From CAZTZL01 sp964617625 (GTDB lineage: Bacteria; Zhuqueibacterota; QNDG01; DSAB01): a stretch of 42,027 bases of DNA. The position numbers and the translations under genes are program-made. Position 1 is the first letter of the stretch; each line of letters opens with the position of its first letter. The stretch is taken from assembly GCA_964617625.1 (NCBI GenBank), contig CAZTZL010000022.1:1-42027 (forward strand), written 5' to 3'. Positions 16,453 through 25,574 of the stretch are shown in pieces. The notes under the pieces were generated by a model. That model worked only from the letters and a program-made list of their open reading frames with translations, had not been told where the DNA came from and did no database searches.

Positions 16453-18411
16453 ATGCGAAAAAAAAGAAATTTCATTTTTATGTGTCTCATCGGGCTGCTT
16501 TTTGTGAAATTCCAAATGACATATGCGAGTCGATCAGAGATGAATTATGTCCACAGTCCGGATCATAAAATCTCTGTGCAATTTCATATTCAATCAGATT
16601 CGACGGCTGTATATCAAATTCTTTTTGATAATTCTGTAATCATCTCAGATTCCCGGCTGGGAATGATCCTGAAAGATGCAAATTTTTTGAATGGCTTGTC
16701 GTTGTTATCCGTATCCCATCCCAGAAAAATTTTATTCGATTACGAAATGATTCAGGGCAAGCGGCGGCATTGTCATTATGAGGGGATCGAGTGTGTTTTC
16801 CGTCTTGAAAATGGTCAGGGCCAAAAGATGGATGTGGTGTTCCGGGTGTCGAATAACGGCGCGGCATTCCGGTATGTGTTCCCGAACCAGTCCAATGAAA
16901 TCAAGAAAATAGTCCGCGAAATCAGCGAATTTAATTTCCAATCCGAAACAAAGGCATTTCTTCAACCCATGGATGCAGCCAAATCGGGATGGAACCAGGT
17001 CAATCCCTGTTACGAAGAATATTATACGCAGGGTGTTTCCATCCATTCCCTTCCGTTCAGCGAACCGGGCTGGGCCTTTCCTGCGCTGTTCCAATCCGGT
17101 GATATCTGGTTGCTGGTTTCCGAGACGGCCCCGGACCGGGATTACTGCGGATGCCGGCTGCAGCAGGATATTATCGATTATCGATTTTATATCGATTTTC
17201 CGCAAACGCTGGAAACTGTTTTTCACGGTCCTTTAAAACCTGAATCCAGACTGCCCTGGGAAACGCCGTGGCGGATCATTGTAATCGGCAGAGGATTAAA
17301 ATTCATTGCAGAATCCACACTGGGAACGGACCTGGCTGAACCCTCCCGAATTGAAGATGCCTCCTTTGTCAAGCCGGGACGTTCCTCCTGGAGCTGGGTG
17401 CTGCTGAAGGACGATTCCACTGTTTATGATGTGCAAAAGCGTTTTATAGATTATGCTTCGGACATGCACTGGGAATACTGTCTCATCGATGCTTTCTGGA
17501 ATACACAGATCGGATATAAAAAAATACAGGAACTCGCCGATTATGCGCGGACTAAAAATGTCGGATTGATTTTATGGTACAATTCAGCCGGGGACTGGAA
17601 CACAACGCCGCTGCAGCCCAGAAACAAGCTTCTCACGCATGAAAGCAGGATGAAAGAATTCAGCAGACTCAGGGAGATGGGCATCAAAGGTGTTAAAGTC
17701 GATTTTTTCGGCGGCGACGGCCAGTCGGTCATGAGTTATTATCAGGATATTTTCGAGGATGCGGCCCAATTTAATTTGATGGTGAACTGTCACGGCGCGA
17801 CGCTTCCGAGAGGCTGGCAGCGGACCTATCCCAATCTCATCACTACAGAGGCGGTCCGGGGATTTGAGTATGTTACTTTTGAACAGGTCAATGCAGACCG
17901 TGAATCCGAACATGCATGCATGCAGCCGTTTACACGGAATGTATTCGATCCCATGGATTTTACGCCGGTTTGTTTTTCTGAAGTCCCAAATATCGAGCGG
18001 ATTACTTCAAACGGGTTTGAACTGGCCTGTTCAGTCATTTTCTGGTCGGGGATTCAGCATTTTGCCGAAACACCCCGGGGAATGGCCCGCGTCCCGGAAT
18101 ACGTGAAAGATTTTATGCGGAACGTCCCTGTGGTCTGGGACGAAACGCTGTTTCTCGATGGATATCCTGGGAAGTTTGTGGTTTTGGCCCGGAGGTCCGG
18201 AGAGACCTGGATAGTTGCGGGAATCAATGGAGAGGATGTTGAGAGGAAAATCATACTCGATTTAAATCTTCTCACACCTCATAAAGAAGGATGGATGATT
18301 TCGGACGGTGAGAACAATCGGTCTTTTCAATCCGTGAAAATAATGGCAGATACCGGAAATCCGCTTGTTGTGAAGATGAAAGGCAACGGGGGATTTGTGA
18401 TCACGTTTTAA
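16453..18411 (+). CDS. Exported GH97 alpha-galactosidase/alpha-glucosidase
   Basis: Family 97 glycosidase, probably periplasmic. ATG 16453 (652 aa) gives a basic n-region (MRKKRN) and a signal peptide to about residue 25 (TYASR); a TTG at 16438 in the same frame is less likely. The N-terminal beta-sandwich (to about 265) contains VSNNGAAFRYVFP. The barrel contains LILWYNSAGDWN, GIKGVKVDFFGGDGQ and NLITTEAVRGFEY. In the characterised retaining GH97 alpha-galactosidase an Asp nucleophile occupies the VKVDF position; here this is Asp417, so a retaining alpha-galactosidase is favoured over the inverting SusB alpha-glucosidase type. Glu466 or Glu472 is the likely acid/base. The spacing to GH9 is only 22 bases. 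Confidence 0.85.
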   Translation: MRKKRNFIFMCLIGLLFVKFQMTYASRSEMNYVHSPDHKISVQFHIQSDSTAVYQILFDNSVIISDSRLGMILKDANFLNGLSLLSVSHPRKILFDYEMIQGKRRHCHYEGIECVFRLENGQGQKMDVVFRVSNNGAAFRYVFPNQSNEIKKIVREISEFNFQSETKAFLQPMDAAKSGWNQVNPCYEEYYTQGVSIHSLPFSEPGWAFPALFQSGDIWLLVSETAPDRDYCGCRLQQDIIDYRFYIDFPQTLETVFHGPLKPESRLPWETPWRIIVIGRGLKFIAESTLGTDLAEPSRIEDASFVKPGRSSWSWVLLKDDSTVYDVQKRFIDYASDMHWEYCLIDAFWNTQIGYKKIQELADYARTKNVGLILWYNSAGDWNTTPLQPRNKLLTHESRMKEFSRLREMGIKGVKVDFFGGDGQSVMSYYQDIFEDAAQFNLMVNCHGATLPRGWQRTYPNLITTEAVRGFEYVTFEQVNADRESEHACMQPFTRNVFDPMDFTPVCFSEVPNIERITSNGFELACSVIFWSGIQHFAETPRGMARVPEYVKDFMRNVPVVWDETLFLDGYPGKFVVLARRSGETWIVAGINGEDVERKIILDLNLLTPHKEGWMISDGENNRSFQSVKIMADTGNPLVVKMKGNGGFVITF

Positions 18412-18433
18412 TTTCCAGTAAAGGATTTCAACC

Positions 18434-20083
18434 ATGAATTTACGATTGATTGTTTTACTTTGCATGATATCCGTTCTCTCAAGAATTAATGCGGCTGATT
18501 CCGACATCCGCTTGAATTCATTAGGATTTCTGCCCGGTATGCCTAAAAAAGCTGTGATCATTTCGGAATGCTCGGATTTTTCTGTCATCGATGCTTCCAC
18601 GGGCCAGCCTGTTCTGCAAGGGACGGCTGCTGCTCCACGGTATCAGGAAGATGTAAACCAGACGGTTCGTGCCGCAGATTTTTCTCTGCTCACAAAGCCC
18701 GGGATATACTTTCTTGATGTGCCAGATGTGGGACGATCCATTGATTTTCAGATCAGTAATCATGTTTTTGATTTCGCGCTATATACGACCATGCGGGGAT
18801 TTTATATGCTTCGCTGCGGGACTGCCGTGAAAGGCGAACATCAGGGGCAGGTGTTTCAGCATGCTCCCTGCCACATGGATGATGGATGGCTGTATCGTCC
18901 CGATTCCGATTTGATTCAACGGGATGGCACAGGCGGCTGGCATGATGCCGGGGATTACGGCAAGTATGTCACAAATGCATGCCTTACGGCGGGCACATTG
19001 TTTCTGGCGTGGGAACATTTTCAAGATCGGCTCGAACATCTCTCACTGGATCTTCCTGAAACTGCTCCGGGGTATCCGGATTTTCTCAAAGAAATAAAGT
19101 GGGAAACCGACTGGCTTTTGAAAATGGCTGTAGCGGAAGATTCCGGAAAGGTGCTGCACAAACTCACACGGCTGAAATTCTCGGGATTTATCATGCCTGA
19201 AGATGATCACGAGAAACGCTATTTTACGGACTGGAGCACAGAAGCGACGGCGGATTTTGCCGCAGTGATGGCCATGAGTGCGCGAATTTTTATGCCGTAC
19301 GATTCTGTTTATGCAAACCGATGTCTTGAAGCAGCGAATAGAAGTTATCTGTTTTTAAAAATGCATCCTGAAAACAAACGGGCGAATATGGATGGATTCC
19401 GAACAGGAGTATACGCATCGGGTGACTATGATGACCGGTTATGGGCTGCAGCAGAAATGTGGAAGACGACTAATGATGATCAGTATCTTTCAGATTTTGA
19501 AATTCATGCAAGAGAAGCATCACCAAAAATCGAACGTGTTTTTGACTGGCCCAATCTTCAAAATTTGGGTATGTTTACTTATCTTTTGTCCGAACAATCC
19601 GGCAGAGATTCGATACTAATGAATACTATACAGGAAGATTTGGTTCTGACAGCGGACAGTCTTCTCTATTTTGGGAAAATGGATGTATACGGCCGCACAC
19701 TCGCAGGCAAATACTGGTGGGGATGCAACGGCGTTGTGGCAAGACAGTCCTTGATATTGTATGCTGCTTATCGAATTTCATCGGAATCCAAATATATTTC
19801 CGCTATGATCGATATTGTCGATCATTTGTTCGGCCAAAATTATTACGGACGATCATATGTCACCGGATTGGGGCATCTTCCTCCGATGTGTCCTCATGAC
19901 CGCCGGTCCGGAGCGGATGGGATTGATTCCCCCTGGCCGGGATATTTGGTAGGAGGTGGAGAAACCGCGACAGACTGGATGGATGATCAGGGAGATTTTC
20001 GAACCAATGAAATTGCCATTAACTGGCAGGCTGCACTGGTCTATGCCCTGGCCGCTTTTTATAATATTCAATCTCAATTATAA
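18434..20083 (+). CDS. Exported GH9 endo-beta-glucanase/xyloglucanase
   Basis: Inverting endoglucanase of family 9 acting on beta-1,4-glucan chains such as cellulose or xyloglucan. A signal peptide covers residues about 1-20 (RINAAD). An N-terminal CelD-type Ig-like domain (about 24-110; IRLNSLGFLP, RAADFSLLTKPGIYFL) precedes the alpha/alpha barrel. GGWHDAGDYGKY carries Asp171 and Asp174 (base region). SYVTGLGHLPPMCPHDRRSG and the C-terminal TNEIAINWQAALVYALA provide the general acid Glu526. At 549 aa there is no binding module. It is the last gene of the eleven-gene run; no obvious terminator follows. Confidence 0.92.
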   Translation: MNLRLIVLLCMISVLSRINAADSDIRLNSLGFLPGMPKKAVIISECSDFSVIDASTGQPVLQGTAAAPRYQEDVNQTVRAADFSLLTKPGIYFLDVPDVGRSIDFQISNHVFDFALYTTMRGFYMLRCGTAVKGEHQGQVFQHAPCHMDDGWLYRPDSDLIQRDGTGGWHDAGDYGKYVTNACLTAGTLFLAWEHFQDRLEHLSLDLPETAPGYPDFLKEIKWETDWLLKMAVAEDSGKVLHKLTRLKFSGFIMPEDDHEKRYFTDWSTEATADFAAVMAMSARIFMPYDSVYANRCLEAANRSYLFLKMHPENKRANMDGFRTGVYASGDYDDRLWAAAEMWKTTNDDQYLSDFEIHAREASPKIERVFDWPNLQNLGMFTYLLSEQSGRDSILMNTIQEDLVLTADSLLYFGKMDVYGRTLAGKYWWGCNGVVARQSLILYAAYRISSESKYISAMIDIVDHLFGQNYYGRSYVTGLGHLPPMCPHDRRSGADGIDSPWPGYLVGGGETATDWMDDQGDFRTNEIAINWQAALVYALAAFYNIQSQL

Positions 20084-20310
20084 TACACTTCACTTAAAGA
20101 AAAAACTGCTGGTAAAGATCAGAAAGATAAAATCATTAAATCAAGCCAATGGACTTGAATGGTAAGTGATATCAGCCAAGCATTGTCTGAGATAGTTATT
20201 TTTCGAATCAGGAAAATGTTTTTTGACTGATAAATATAATAAATTATTGACATCAATTCCAAATTTGGCTACTAAACAAGAAGTTCTTTCCGGGTGCTGT
20301 AAAAAATAGC

Positions 20311-20339
20311 TTGCGATTTTTATCTCTTTTGATTATAAT
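20311..20339 (+). promoter_or_regulatory. Sigma70-like promoter candidate before GH67
   Basis: TTGCGA (20311-20316) and a perfect TATAAT (20334-20339) are separated by 17 bases, the ideal spacing. This is the best promoter-like match in the gap. Transcription would start near 20346, upstream of the operator-like site. Function is inferred. Confidence 0.45.
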
Positions 20340-20383
20340 ATACGGGATTTTATTTAAAAGAGCGTACTTTTTTTTACAAATTT

Positions 20384-20400
20384 GCGTTATCGTTCACGCT
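20384..20400 (+). promoter_or_regulatory. Operator-like imperfect palindrome before GH67
   Basis: gcgttatcgttcacgc (20384-20399) has GCGT/ACGC outer arms around a central CG, the usual shape of a LacI-family operator. It contains TTATCGTT, shared with the site before GH2 and, with one change, the site before the second GH10. The binding protein is unknown; no regulator gene lies in the window. Confidence 0.35.
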
Positions 20401-20564
20401 ATTAAAAATTAATGAATTACGATATCCATTCTTTGTGTGTTATATGGTTACGAGAGTATTCAGACTGCGATCAAAGACGGGATTGAAAGCAAGATAATGT
20501 CAGAAAATTTGAATCGATTTTAAATAAGTAACAATATTTTTCGTTTATATTTTTTGAGGCATCA

Positions 20565-22703
20565 TTGAAAATTTCCGGTAAAATAATTCTATTTATCATT
20601 TTTATTTGTCAATGCATACATCATTCCCCGGCTTTCAGTGACGACGGTTATGAATTATGGATGAAGTATCACCCGGTTTCCGATGCATTGAAGTTAAAGA
20701 CATACCGTCAGCAGATTTCATCTATCATGGTGAGCGGTACATCAGAAACATGTCAAATCATTCGAGACGAGTTGAAAAATGGATTAAATGGTCTTCTTGG
20801 AAAAAAGGTGCCTCTGACAACATCTCTTTCCCGAAATGGTTTGATAATCGTTGGTACACTCGAAAATTTAAATATGATTAAAAAAAGTTTCGATACAAAA
20901 CAGTTGCTTGCAGTAGGAAAAGAAGGCTTTTTAATTCAATCCGGAAAAGTTGCCGGATATCGATGTACCATCATTTCTGCCAATGATGAAATCGGATTAC
21001 TCTACGGCGCGTTTCATTTTTTACGGCTCATCCAGACACAAACGGATCTTGACAAAATCTTTATTATTTCAAAATCCATAATCCAGTATCGTCTACTCAA
21101 CCACTGGGACAATCTTGACGGCCGTGTTGAACGGGGCTATGCCGGCCGGTCTCTTTGGAAGTGGAATGAACTCCCGGAAAAAGTCGATGGCAGGTACAGC
21201 GATTATGCCAGGGCCAATGCATCGCTGGGAATCAACGGAACTGTTCTCAATAATGTCAATGCCAATCCGGATATTCTGAAACCTGAATATTTAAAAAAGG
21301 TCGCAAAATTAGCGGAAGTTTTTCGTCCCTACGGTATTCGTGTCTTTTTATCCATCAATTTTTCGTCGCCCATTTCAGCCAAATTTCACATTGAGCGCAG
21401 CCGAAGGGCAGGGATTGGTGATTTGTCCACCTCGGATCCGATGAATCCGGAAGTGCGTCAGTGGTGGAAAGATAAAGCTGCGGAAATTTATCGGTTCATT
21501 CCCGATTTCGGCGGATTTTTGGTGAAAGCCAATTCAGAGGGCATGCCGGGTCCGCAGGATTATAACCGAACCCACGCAGATGGTGCCAACATGCTGGCCG
21601 AAGCGCTCTCTTCATACAGCGGTGTCGTGATGTGGCGCGCTTTTGTTTATAATGCGGATACCGATCTGGATCGAGCAAAACGGGCTTACAAAGAATTCGT
21701 TCCTCTGGACGGCCAGTTTCGCCCCAATGTATTTGTTCAGGCCAAAAACGGTCCGGTTGATTTCCAACCTCGTGAACCGGTTCAGCCTCTATTCGGGGCA
21801 ATGCCGAAAACACCGATGACGCTGGAACTGCAGCTCACACAGGAATATTTAGGGCATTCCACACATCTTGTCTATCTCGCTCCCATGTGGAAAGAGTATC
21901 TGGAATTTGATTTGTACGCAAAAGGCCCCGGCTCCACACTTGCAAAGGTTGTGGATGGATCACTCTTCGATTACAAAATGACCGGAATTGCCGGTGTGGC
22001 CAATATCGGAGATGACCGGAACTGGTGCGGTCATTTTTTCGCCCAGGCCAACTGGTACGCGTACGGCCGCCTGGCGTGGGATCACACACTTTCCGCAGAT
22101 CAAATTGCAAATGAATGGATTCGAATGTCCCTGACAAATGAAGATTCTCTCGTTCTGACAATTAAGAAAATGATGATGGGGTCGCGGGAGGCCTGTGTGA
22201 ATTACATGACGCCGTTGGGACTGCACCACATCATGCAGCCGGATTTTCATTACGGTCCCGGACCGGATCATGCCAACGCACCGCGTCTTGACTGGACATC
22301 GGTTTATTATCACCGCGCTGACAGTACAGGACTCGGATTTGACCGCACCACATCGGGCAGCAATGCGGTCAGTCAGTATTTCTCGCCTCTTCGGGAAGAA
22401 TTTAACGATATTTATACGTGTCCTGAAAAATATTTGCTCTGGTTTCATCATGTACCGTGGAATTATGTCATGCACTCCGGACGGACCTTGTGGCAGGAAC
22501 TCTGTTACAAGTATTATTCAGGAACCGGTTATGTCGATCAAATGGCAACCACCTGGGCTTTACTGAAAGGCAGGATCGATTCGCAGATATTTCAGCATGT
22601 CACAGATCGATTAAAGAAACAACAAAAAGATGCGAAAATTTGGCGGGATACGTGTCTGAATTATTTTCAGCGATTCAGTCAGATGGAGATTGTGGGGAAG
22701 TAG
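20565..22703 (+). CDS. aguA: Exported GH67 alpha-glucuronidase
   Basis: Inverting alpha-glucuronidase that removes (4-O-methyl)glucuronic acid from the non-reducing end of xylo-oligosaccharides, the products made by GH10 xylanases. A signal peptide covers residues about 1-25 (SPAFSDD), so it acts outside the cytoplasm. An N-terminal alpha/beta domain (about 28-150) precedes the barrel, which opens with the hallmark HWDNLDGRVERGYAG (about residue 179). Catalytic acid Glu325 lies in KANSEGMPGP. The base pair is Asp399 in NGPVDFQPREP and Glu427 in LTQEYLG; the spacing 325-399-427 closely matches Cellvibrio GlcA67A (292-365-393). At 712 aa it is normal. The start is TTG with SD gagg at 20555-20558; no better ATG exists in frame nearby. 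Confidence 0.95.
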   Translation: MKISGKIILFIIFICQCIHHSPAFSDDGYELWMKYHPVSDALKLKTYRQQISSIMVSGTSETCQIIRDELKNGLNGLLGKKVPLTTSLSRNGLIIVGTLENLNMIKKSFDTKQLLAVGKEGFLIQSGKVAGYRCTIISANDEIGLLYGAFHFLRLIQTQTDLDKIFIISKSIIQYRLLNHWDNLDGRVERGYAGRSLWKWNELPEKVDGRYSDYARANASLGINGTVLNNVNANPDILKPEYLKKVAKLAEVFRPYGIRVFLSINFSSPISAKFHIERSRRAGIGDLSTSDPMNPEVRQWWKDKAAEIYRFIPDFGGFLVKANSEGMPGPQDYNRTHADGANMLAEALSSYSGVVMWRAFVYNADTDLDRAKRAYKEFVPLDGQFRPNVFVQAKNGPVDFQPREPVQPLFGAMPKTPMTLELQLTQEYLGHSTHLVYLAPMWKEYLEFDLYAKGPGSTLAKVVDGSLFDYKMTGIAGVANIGDDRNWCGHFFAQANWYAYGRLAWDHTLSADQIANEWIRMSLTNEDSLVLTIKKMMMGSREACVNYMTPLGLHHIMQPDFHYGPGPDHANAPRLDWTSVYYHRADSTGLGFDRTTSGSNAVSQYFSPLREEFNDIYTCPEKYLLWFHHVPWNYVMHSGRTLWQELCYKYYSGTGYVDQMATTWALLKGRIDSQIFQHVTDRLKKQQKDAKIWRDTCLNYFQRFSQMEIVGK

Positions 22704-22718
22704 CCGGTTGAATCCTGC

Positions 22719-22768
22719 TACTTCGTTCCGAAGTATCGGAACGAGGATTCCCCTTTGAGAAAGGGGAA
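22719..22768. repeat. Tandem hairpin repeat between GH67 and the symporter
   Basis: Two adjacent hairpins lie between co-directed genes. The first can fold in two exclusive ways: tacttcg/cgaagta (22719-22735, perfect 7 bp) or cttcgttccg/cggaacgagg (22721-22746, 10 bp with one G-U pair). The second is ttccccttt/aaaggggaa (22748-22768, perfect 9 bp, 3-base loop). No T-tract follows, so it is not a classic terminator. It resembles the short palindromic intergenic repeats found in many copies in bacterial genomes. Confidence 0.6.
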
Positions 22769-22865
22769 ATTAGGATTGTTCGTAAATGAAATCATGAGTT
22801 GTCAAATTTTGAATAAAAATAATCTTTCAATTTAATTTTACTTGACTTAACCAGAGAGGTGCGCA

Positions 22866-24263
22866 ATGGATCATGCAACACAAAAGCTTTCTCTAAAAGA
22901 AAAAATTGGATACAGCGTGGGGGATACAGCCTCAAATTTGTTTTTCCAGACATTCATTCTGTTCATTACGATCTTTTACACCGACGTTTTCGGCATTTCT
23001 GCCAAAGCAGTGGGAACGATGTTTTTAATCACAAAAATATGGGATGCGGTCAATGATCCGATGATGGGCTTGATAGCCGACAGGACAGAAACGCGCTGGG
23101 GTAAATTTCGGCCTTATTTGCTCTGGTTCGCTGTCCCGATCGGCATAGTTGGTGTTTTGACATTTACCACACCCAACCTTGGTGCGTCAGGCAAGCTTGC
23201 TTATGCATATGTGACGTACACCCTGTTGATGATGCTCTATACCGTTATCAATGTGCCTTATTCGGCGCTGATGGGTGTGATTACATCCAATGCCAGGGTA
23301 CGGACAATCGTTTCCCAATTTCGTTTTGTGGCTGCATTTATAGGCGGATTAATTGTCCAATACTCAGCATTGAGAATGGTGCAAGCATTTGGAAAGGGGA
23401 ATGATGCACTGGGGTGGTCACGGGCCATGATGGTTCTTTCCGGTCTGGCTGTTGTTCTTTTGTTTATCACTTTTGCAATATCAAAAGAGAGGGTAAAACC
23501 TCCGAAAGGACAGAAAAGCCGTTTGAAGGATGATCTGGGCGATTTGCTGAAGAATAAACCCTGGCTGATGATTGGAGGTGCTACCGTATTTCAGCTCATG
23601 TACATTCTCATCCGGACTGGATGTATCATGTACTATTTTACCTATTTTGTCAAGGATCAACAGGTTATGCTTCTTGGTAAAACATATAGTTTTACCTATC
23701 AGAATATGGTATCTACCTTTTTTATGGCGGGTTCGGTGGTGACCATCTTAGGCTCCATCCTTGCCGGCTGGCTCAGCAAGATTCTGGACAGGCGGAATAC
23801 TTATGCCGGATTCTTGGGACTCAGCGGTATATTCGCAGCAGCCTTCTATTTTTTGGGACCGCATGATGTCGTTCTCATGTTTGTCTTTCAGTTTCTTGTG
23901 TCTTTTGCATTGGGTCCGGTATCGGTGCTGCAATGGGCCCTGTACACGGACACGGCCGATTATTCGGAATTGAAGACCGGCCGCCGCGCAACCGGACTGG
24001 TCATGTCTGCCTCGCTTTTCGCTTTAAAATTAGGTGTAGCCCTGGGTGCTTCGATTCTGGCATGGATTCTGGCAGGGTACGGATACGTACCCAATGCGGA
24101 ACAGACCGCACACTCATTGATGGGTATCAAGCTGGCAATGAGTTTTTATGCAGCTATTCCCGCTATTATTGGTGCAGCGATTATGTTCTTTTATCCATTA
24201 ACGAATGCAAAAATGGTGGAAATCGAGAATCAATTGAATGCGCGACGTAAAGCGGATGCATAG
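22866..24263 (+). CDS. GPH-family sugar:cation symporter (MFS, MelB/XynB-like)
   Basis: Inner-membrane symporter of the glycoside-pentoside-hexuronide family, probably importing xylosides, glucuronides or short oligosaccharides with Na+ or H+. The N-terminus KEKIGYSVGDTASNLFF and the loop DAVNDPMMGLIADRTETRWGKFRPY are diagnostic of this family (MelB, UidB, XynB/XynP types). About twelve hydrophobic segments can be traced over 465 aa. SD gagagg precedes ATG 22866. It follows GH67 by 162 bases and precedes a cytoplasmic GH10, so imported material is likely to be xylan-derived. It is the only clear sugar importer in the window. Confidence 0.93.
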   Translation: MDHATQKLSLKEKIGYSVGDTASNLFFQTFILFITIFYTDVFGISAKAVGTMFLITKIWDAVNDPMMGLIADRTETRWGKFRPYLLWFAVPIGIVGVLTFTTPNLGASGKLAYAYVTYTLLMMLYTVINVPYSALMGVITSNARVRTIVSQFRFVAAFIGGLIVQYSALRMVQAFGKGNDALGWSRAMMVLSGLAVVLLFITFAISKERVKPPKGQKSRLKDDLGDLLKNKPWLMIGGATVFQLMYILIRTGCIMYYFTYFVKDQQVMLLGKTYSFTYQNMVSTFFMAGSVVTILGSILAGWLSKILDRRNTYAGFLGLSGIFAAAFYFLGPHDVVLMFVFQFLVSFALGPVSVLQWALYTDTADYSELKTGRRATGLVMSASLFALKLGVALGASILAWILAGYGYVPNAEQTAHSLMGIKLAMSFYAAIPAIIGAAIMFFYPLTNAKMVEIENQLNARRKADA

Positions 24264-24331
24264 GGCTTCGTTTTTTCATTGTCATCGTCAGTGATACTGC
24301 AATTCATGAGAAAGGAAGAAGTAATTAAGAA

Positions 24332-24379
24332 TTGGATGTGGGCGAATAAGATTTATAATCCCGTTATTGTTTATAACGG
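24332..24379 (+). promoter_or_regulatory. Promoter candidate with palindromic operator before cytoplasmic GH10
   Basis: A perfect TATAAT (24354-24359) lies 16 bases after a weak TTGGAT (24332-24337). The next bases but one form a palindrome, ccgttat-tgttt-ataacgg (24361-24379), which would overlap the transcription start as repressor operators often do. It contains TTATTGTT, one base from the TTATCGTT core before GH2 and GH67. The GH10 start codon is 32 bases further on. Role inferred. Confidence 0.5.
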
Positions 24380-24410
24380 AATCATATCTGGTTCTTTAGA
24401 ATGAATAACA

Positions 24411-25484
24411 ATGTTAAAAAATATTTTTAAAGATCATTTTTATCTGGGAACCGCCTTGATTGATGATCAGGTTATTGGAAAAGAACCGGATTCACTTAAA
24501 ATTCTGAAAAAACATTTCAATTGCATTACTTCTGAAAATTCGATGAAATGGTCGGAAATTCAAAAGGATCAGGGAGAATATAATTTTGGACCTGCCGACC
24601 AATTTGTGGCATTGGGTGAAGCGAATGAAATGTTCATTGTCGGCCATACATTAATCTGGCATCAACAAACGCCTTCCTGGGTATTTCTTAACGGTTCACA
24701 AAATTTGGTTAACCGCGAGACTCTTCTTCAGCGGATGCGGGATCATATTTTTACTGTGGTCGGCCGGTATAAAGGAAAAGTGAACGGCTGGGATGTGGTG
24801 AATGAAGCCGTGGATGATGACGGTCAAATGAGGAAAAGCAAGTGGCAGGAAATTATTGGTGAAGATTATATCCGGAAAGCCTTTGAATATGCTCATGAGG
24901 CAGATCCGGAAGCAGAATTGTACTATAACGATTACTCTTTATATTTCCCGGCCAAAAGAGATGGTGTTGTTCGATTGGTACGAAATCTGCAGTTTAAAGG
25001 CGTTCATATCGACAGCATCGGGTTACAGGGACACTGGGGTCTGGATTATCCCGCAAAACTTGAAGAAATTGAAGCGAGCATACTTGCATTTGCGAAAATC
25101 GGGGTAAAAGTGATGATTACGGAACTGGATGTGAACGTACTTCCACTGCCGGATAATCAAATAGGAGCGGATATTTCATTAAATTTTGAAATGCAGGAAG
25201 GATTCAATCCTTTCACGGGCAGATTGCCCGATGTGATGCAGAAAAAGCTGGCCGACCGTTATGCTGAATTTTTCAAAATCTTTCTGAAACACAGTAACAA
25301 AATCAGCCGTGTGACAATTTGGGGCATTCATGACGGGCAGTCGTGGCTGAATCACTGGCCGATCAAAGGGAGAACGAATTATCCCTTATTGTTTGACCAT
25401 CATTGTCAGCCCAAACCTGCTTTTGATGCAGTTGAGAGAATCGGTCAGAATTTTGTTTTTAAGAAGAGTACGGCAATAAATTAA
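24411..25484 (+). CDS. Cytoplasmic GH10 xylanase
   Basis: Retaining beta-1,4-xylanase without a signal peptide or extra domain, so likely cytoplasmic and active on imported xylo-oligosaccharides. The 357-aa sequence is a single GH10 barrel: ITSENSMKWSEIQ, VGHTLIWHQQTPSW, acid/base Glu132 in WDVVNEAVDD, SIGLQGHWG, nucleophile Glu238 in MITELDVNVLP, and WGIHDGQSWLNHWP. Its architecture matches intracellular GH10 enzymes found with GH67 and transporters in other xylan utilisers. No SD is obvious before ATG 24411. It is clearly distinct from the secreted GH10 at 3919, which carries a leader and a sorting-type tail. Confidence 0.95.
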   Translation: MLKNIFKDHFYLGTALIDDQVIGKEPDSLKILKKHFNCITSENSMKWSEIQKDQGEYNFGPADQFVALGEANEMFIVGHTLIWHQQTPSWVFLNGSQNLVNRETLLQRMRDHIFTVVGRYKGKVNGWDVVNEAVDDDGQMRKSKWQEIIGEDYIRKAFEYAHEADPEAELYYNDYSLYFPAKRDGVVRLVRNLQFKGVHIDSIGLQGHWGLDYPAKLEEIEASILAFAKIGVKVMITELDVNVLPLPDNQIGADISLNFEMQEGFNPFTGRLPDVMQKKLADRYAEFFKIFLKHSNKISRVTIWGIHDGQSWLNHWPIKGRTNYPLLFDHHCQPKPAFDAVERIGQNFVFKKSTAIN

Positions 25485-25574
25485 TTCCGGACAATTGTTC
25501 TTGATCAAAAAATAGTTGTTTTTAAATCGGAAATTATCTTTAATTATTTAAAACCAATTCATAAGGAGTTCAGA

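Larger units (their letters stand above)
20084..20564. other. 481-base AT-rich intergenic region before GH67
   Basis: No convincing gene is present; the reading frames are short and unconserved in appearance. The region holds a promoter-like pair (20311-20339) and an operator-like site (20384-20400). No strong terminator for the GH9 unit was found. If the promoter at 20311 is used, the GH67 transcript has a leader of about 220 bases. Confidence 0.5.

Noticed and set aside
20223..20252. TTGACT/TATAAT and TTGACA hexamers in the gap before GH67
   Set aside because: TTGACT is only 6 bases from TATAAT (20235-20240), and TTGACA (20247-20252) has no good -10 at the right distance; the pair at 20311-20339 is better.
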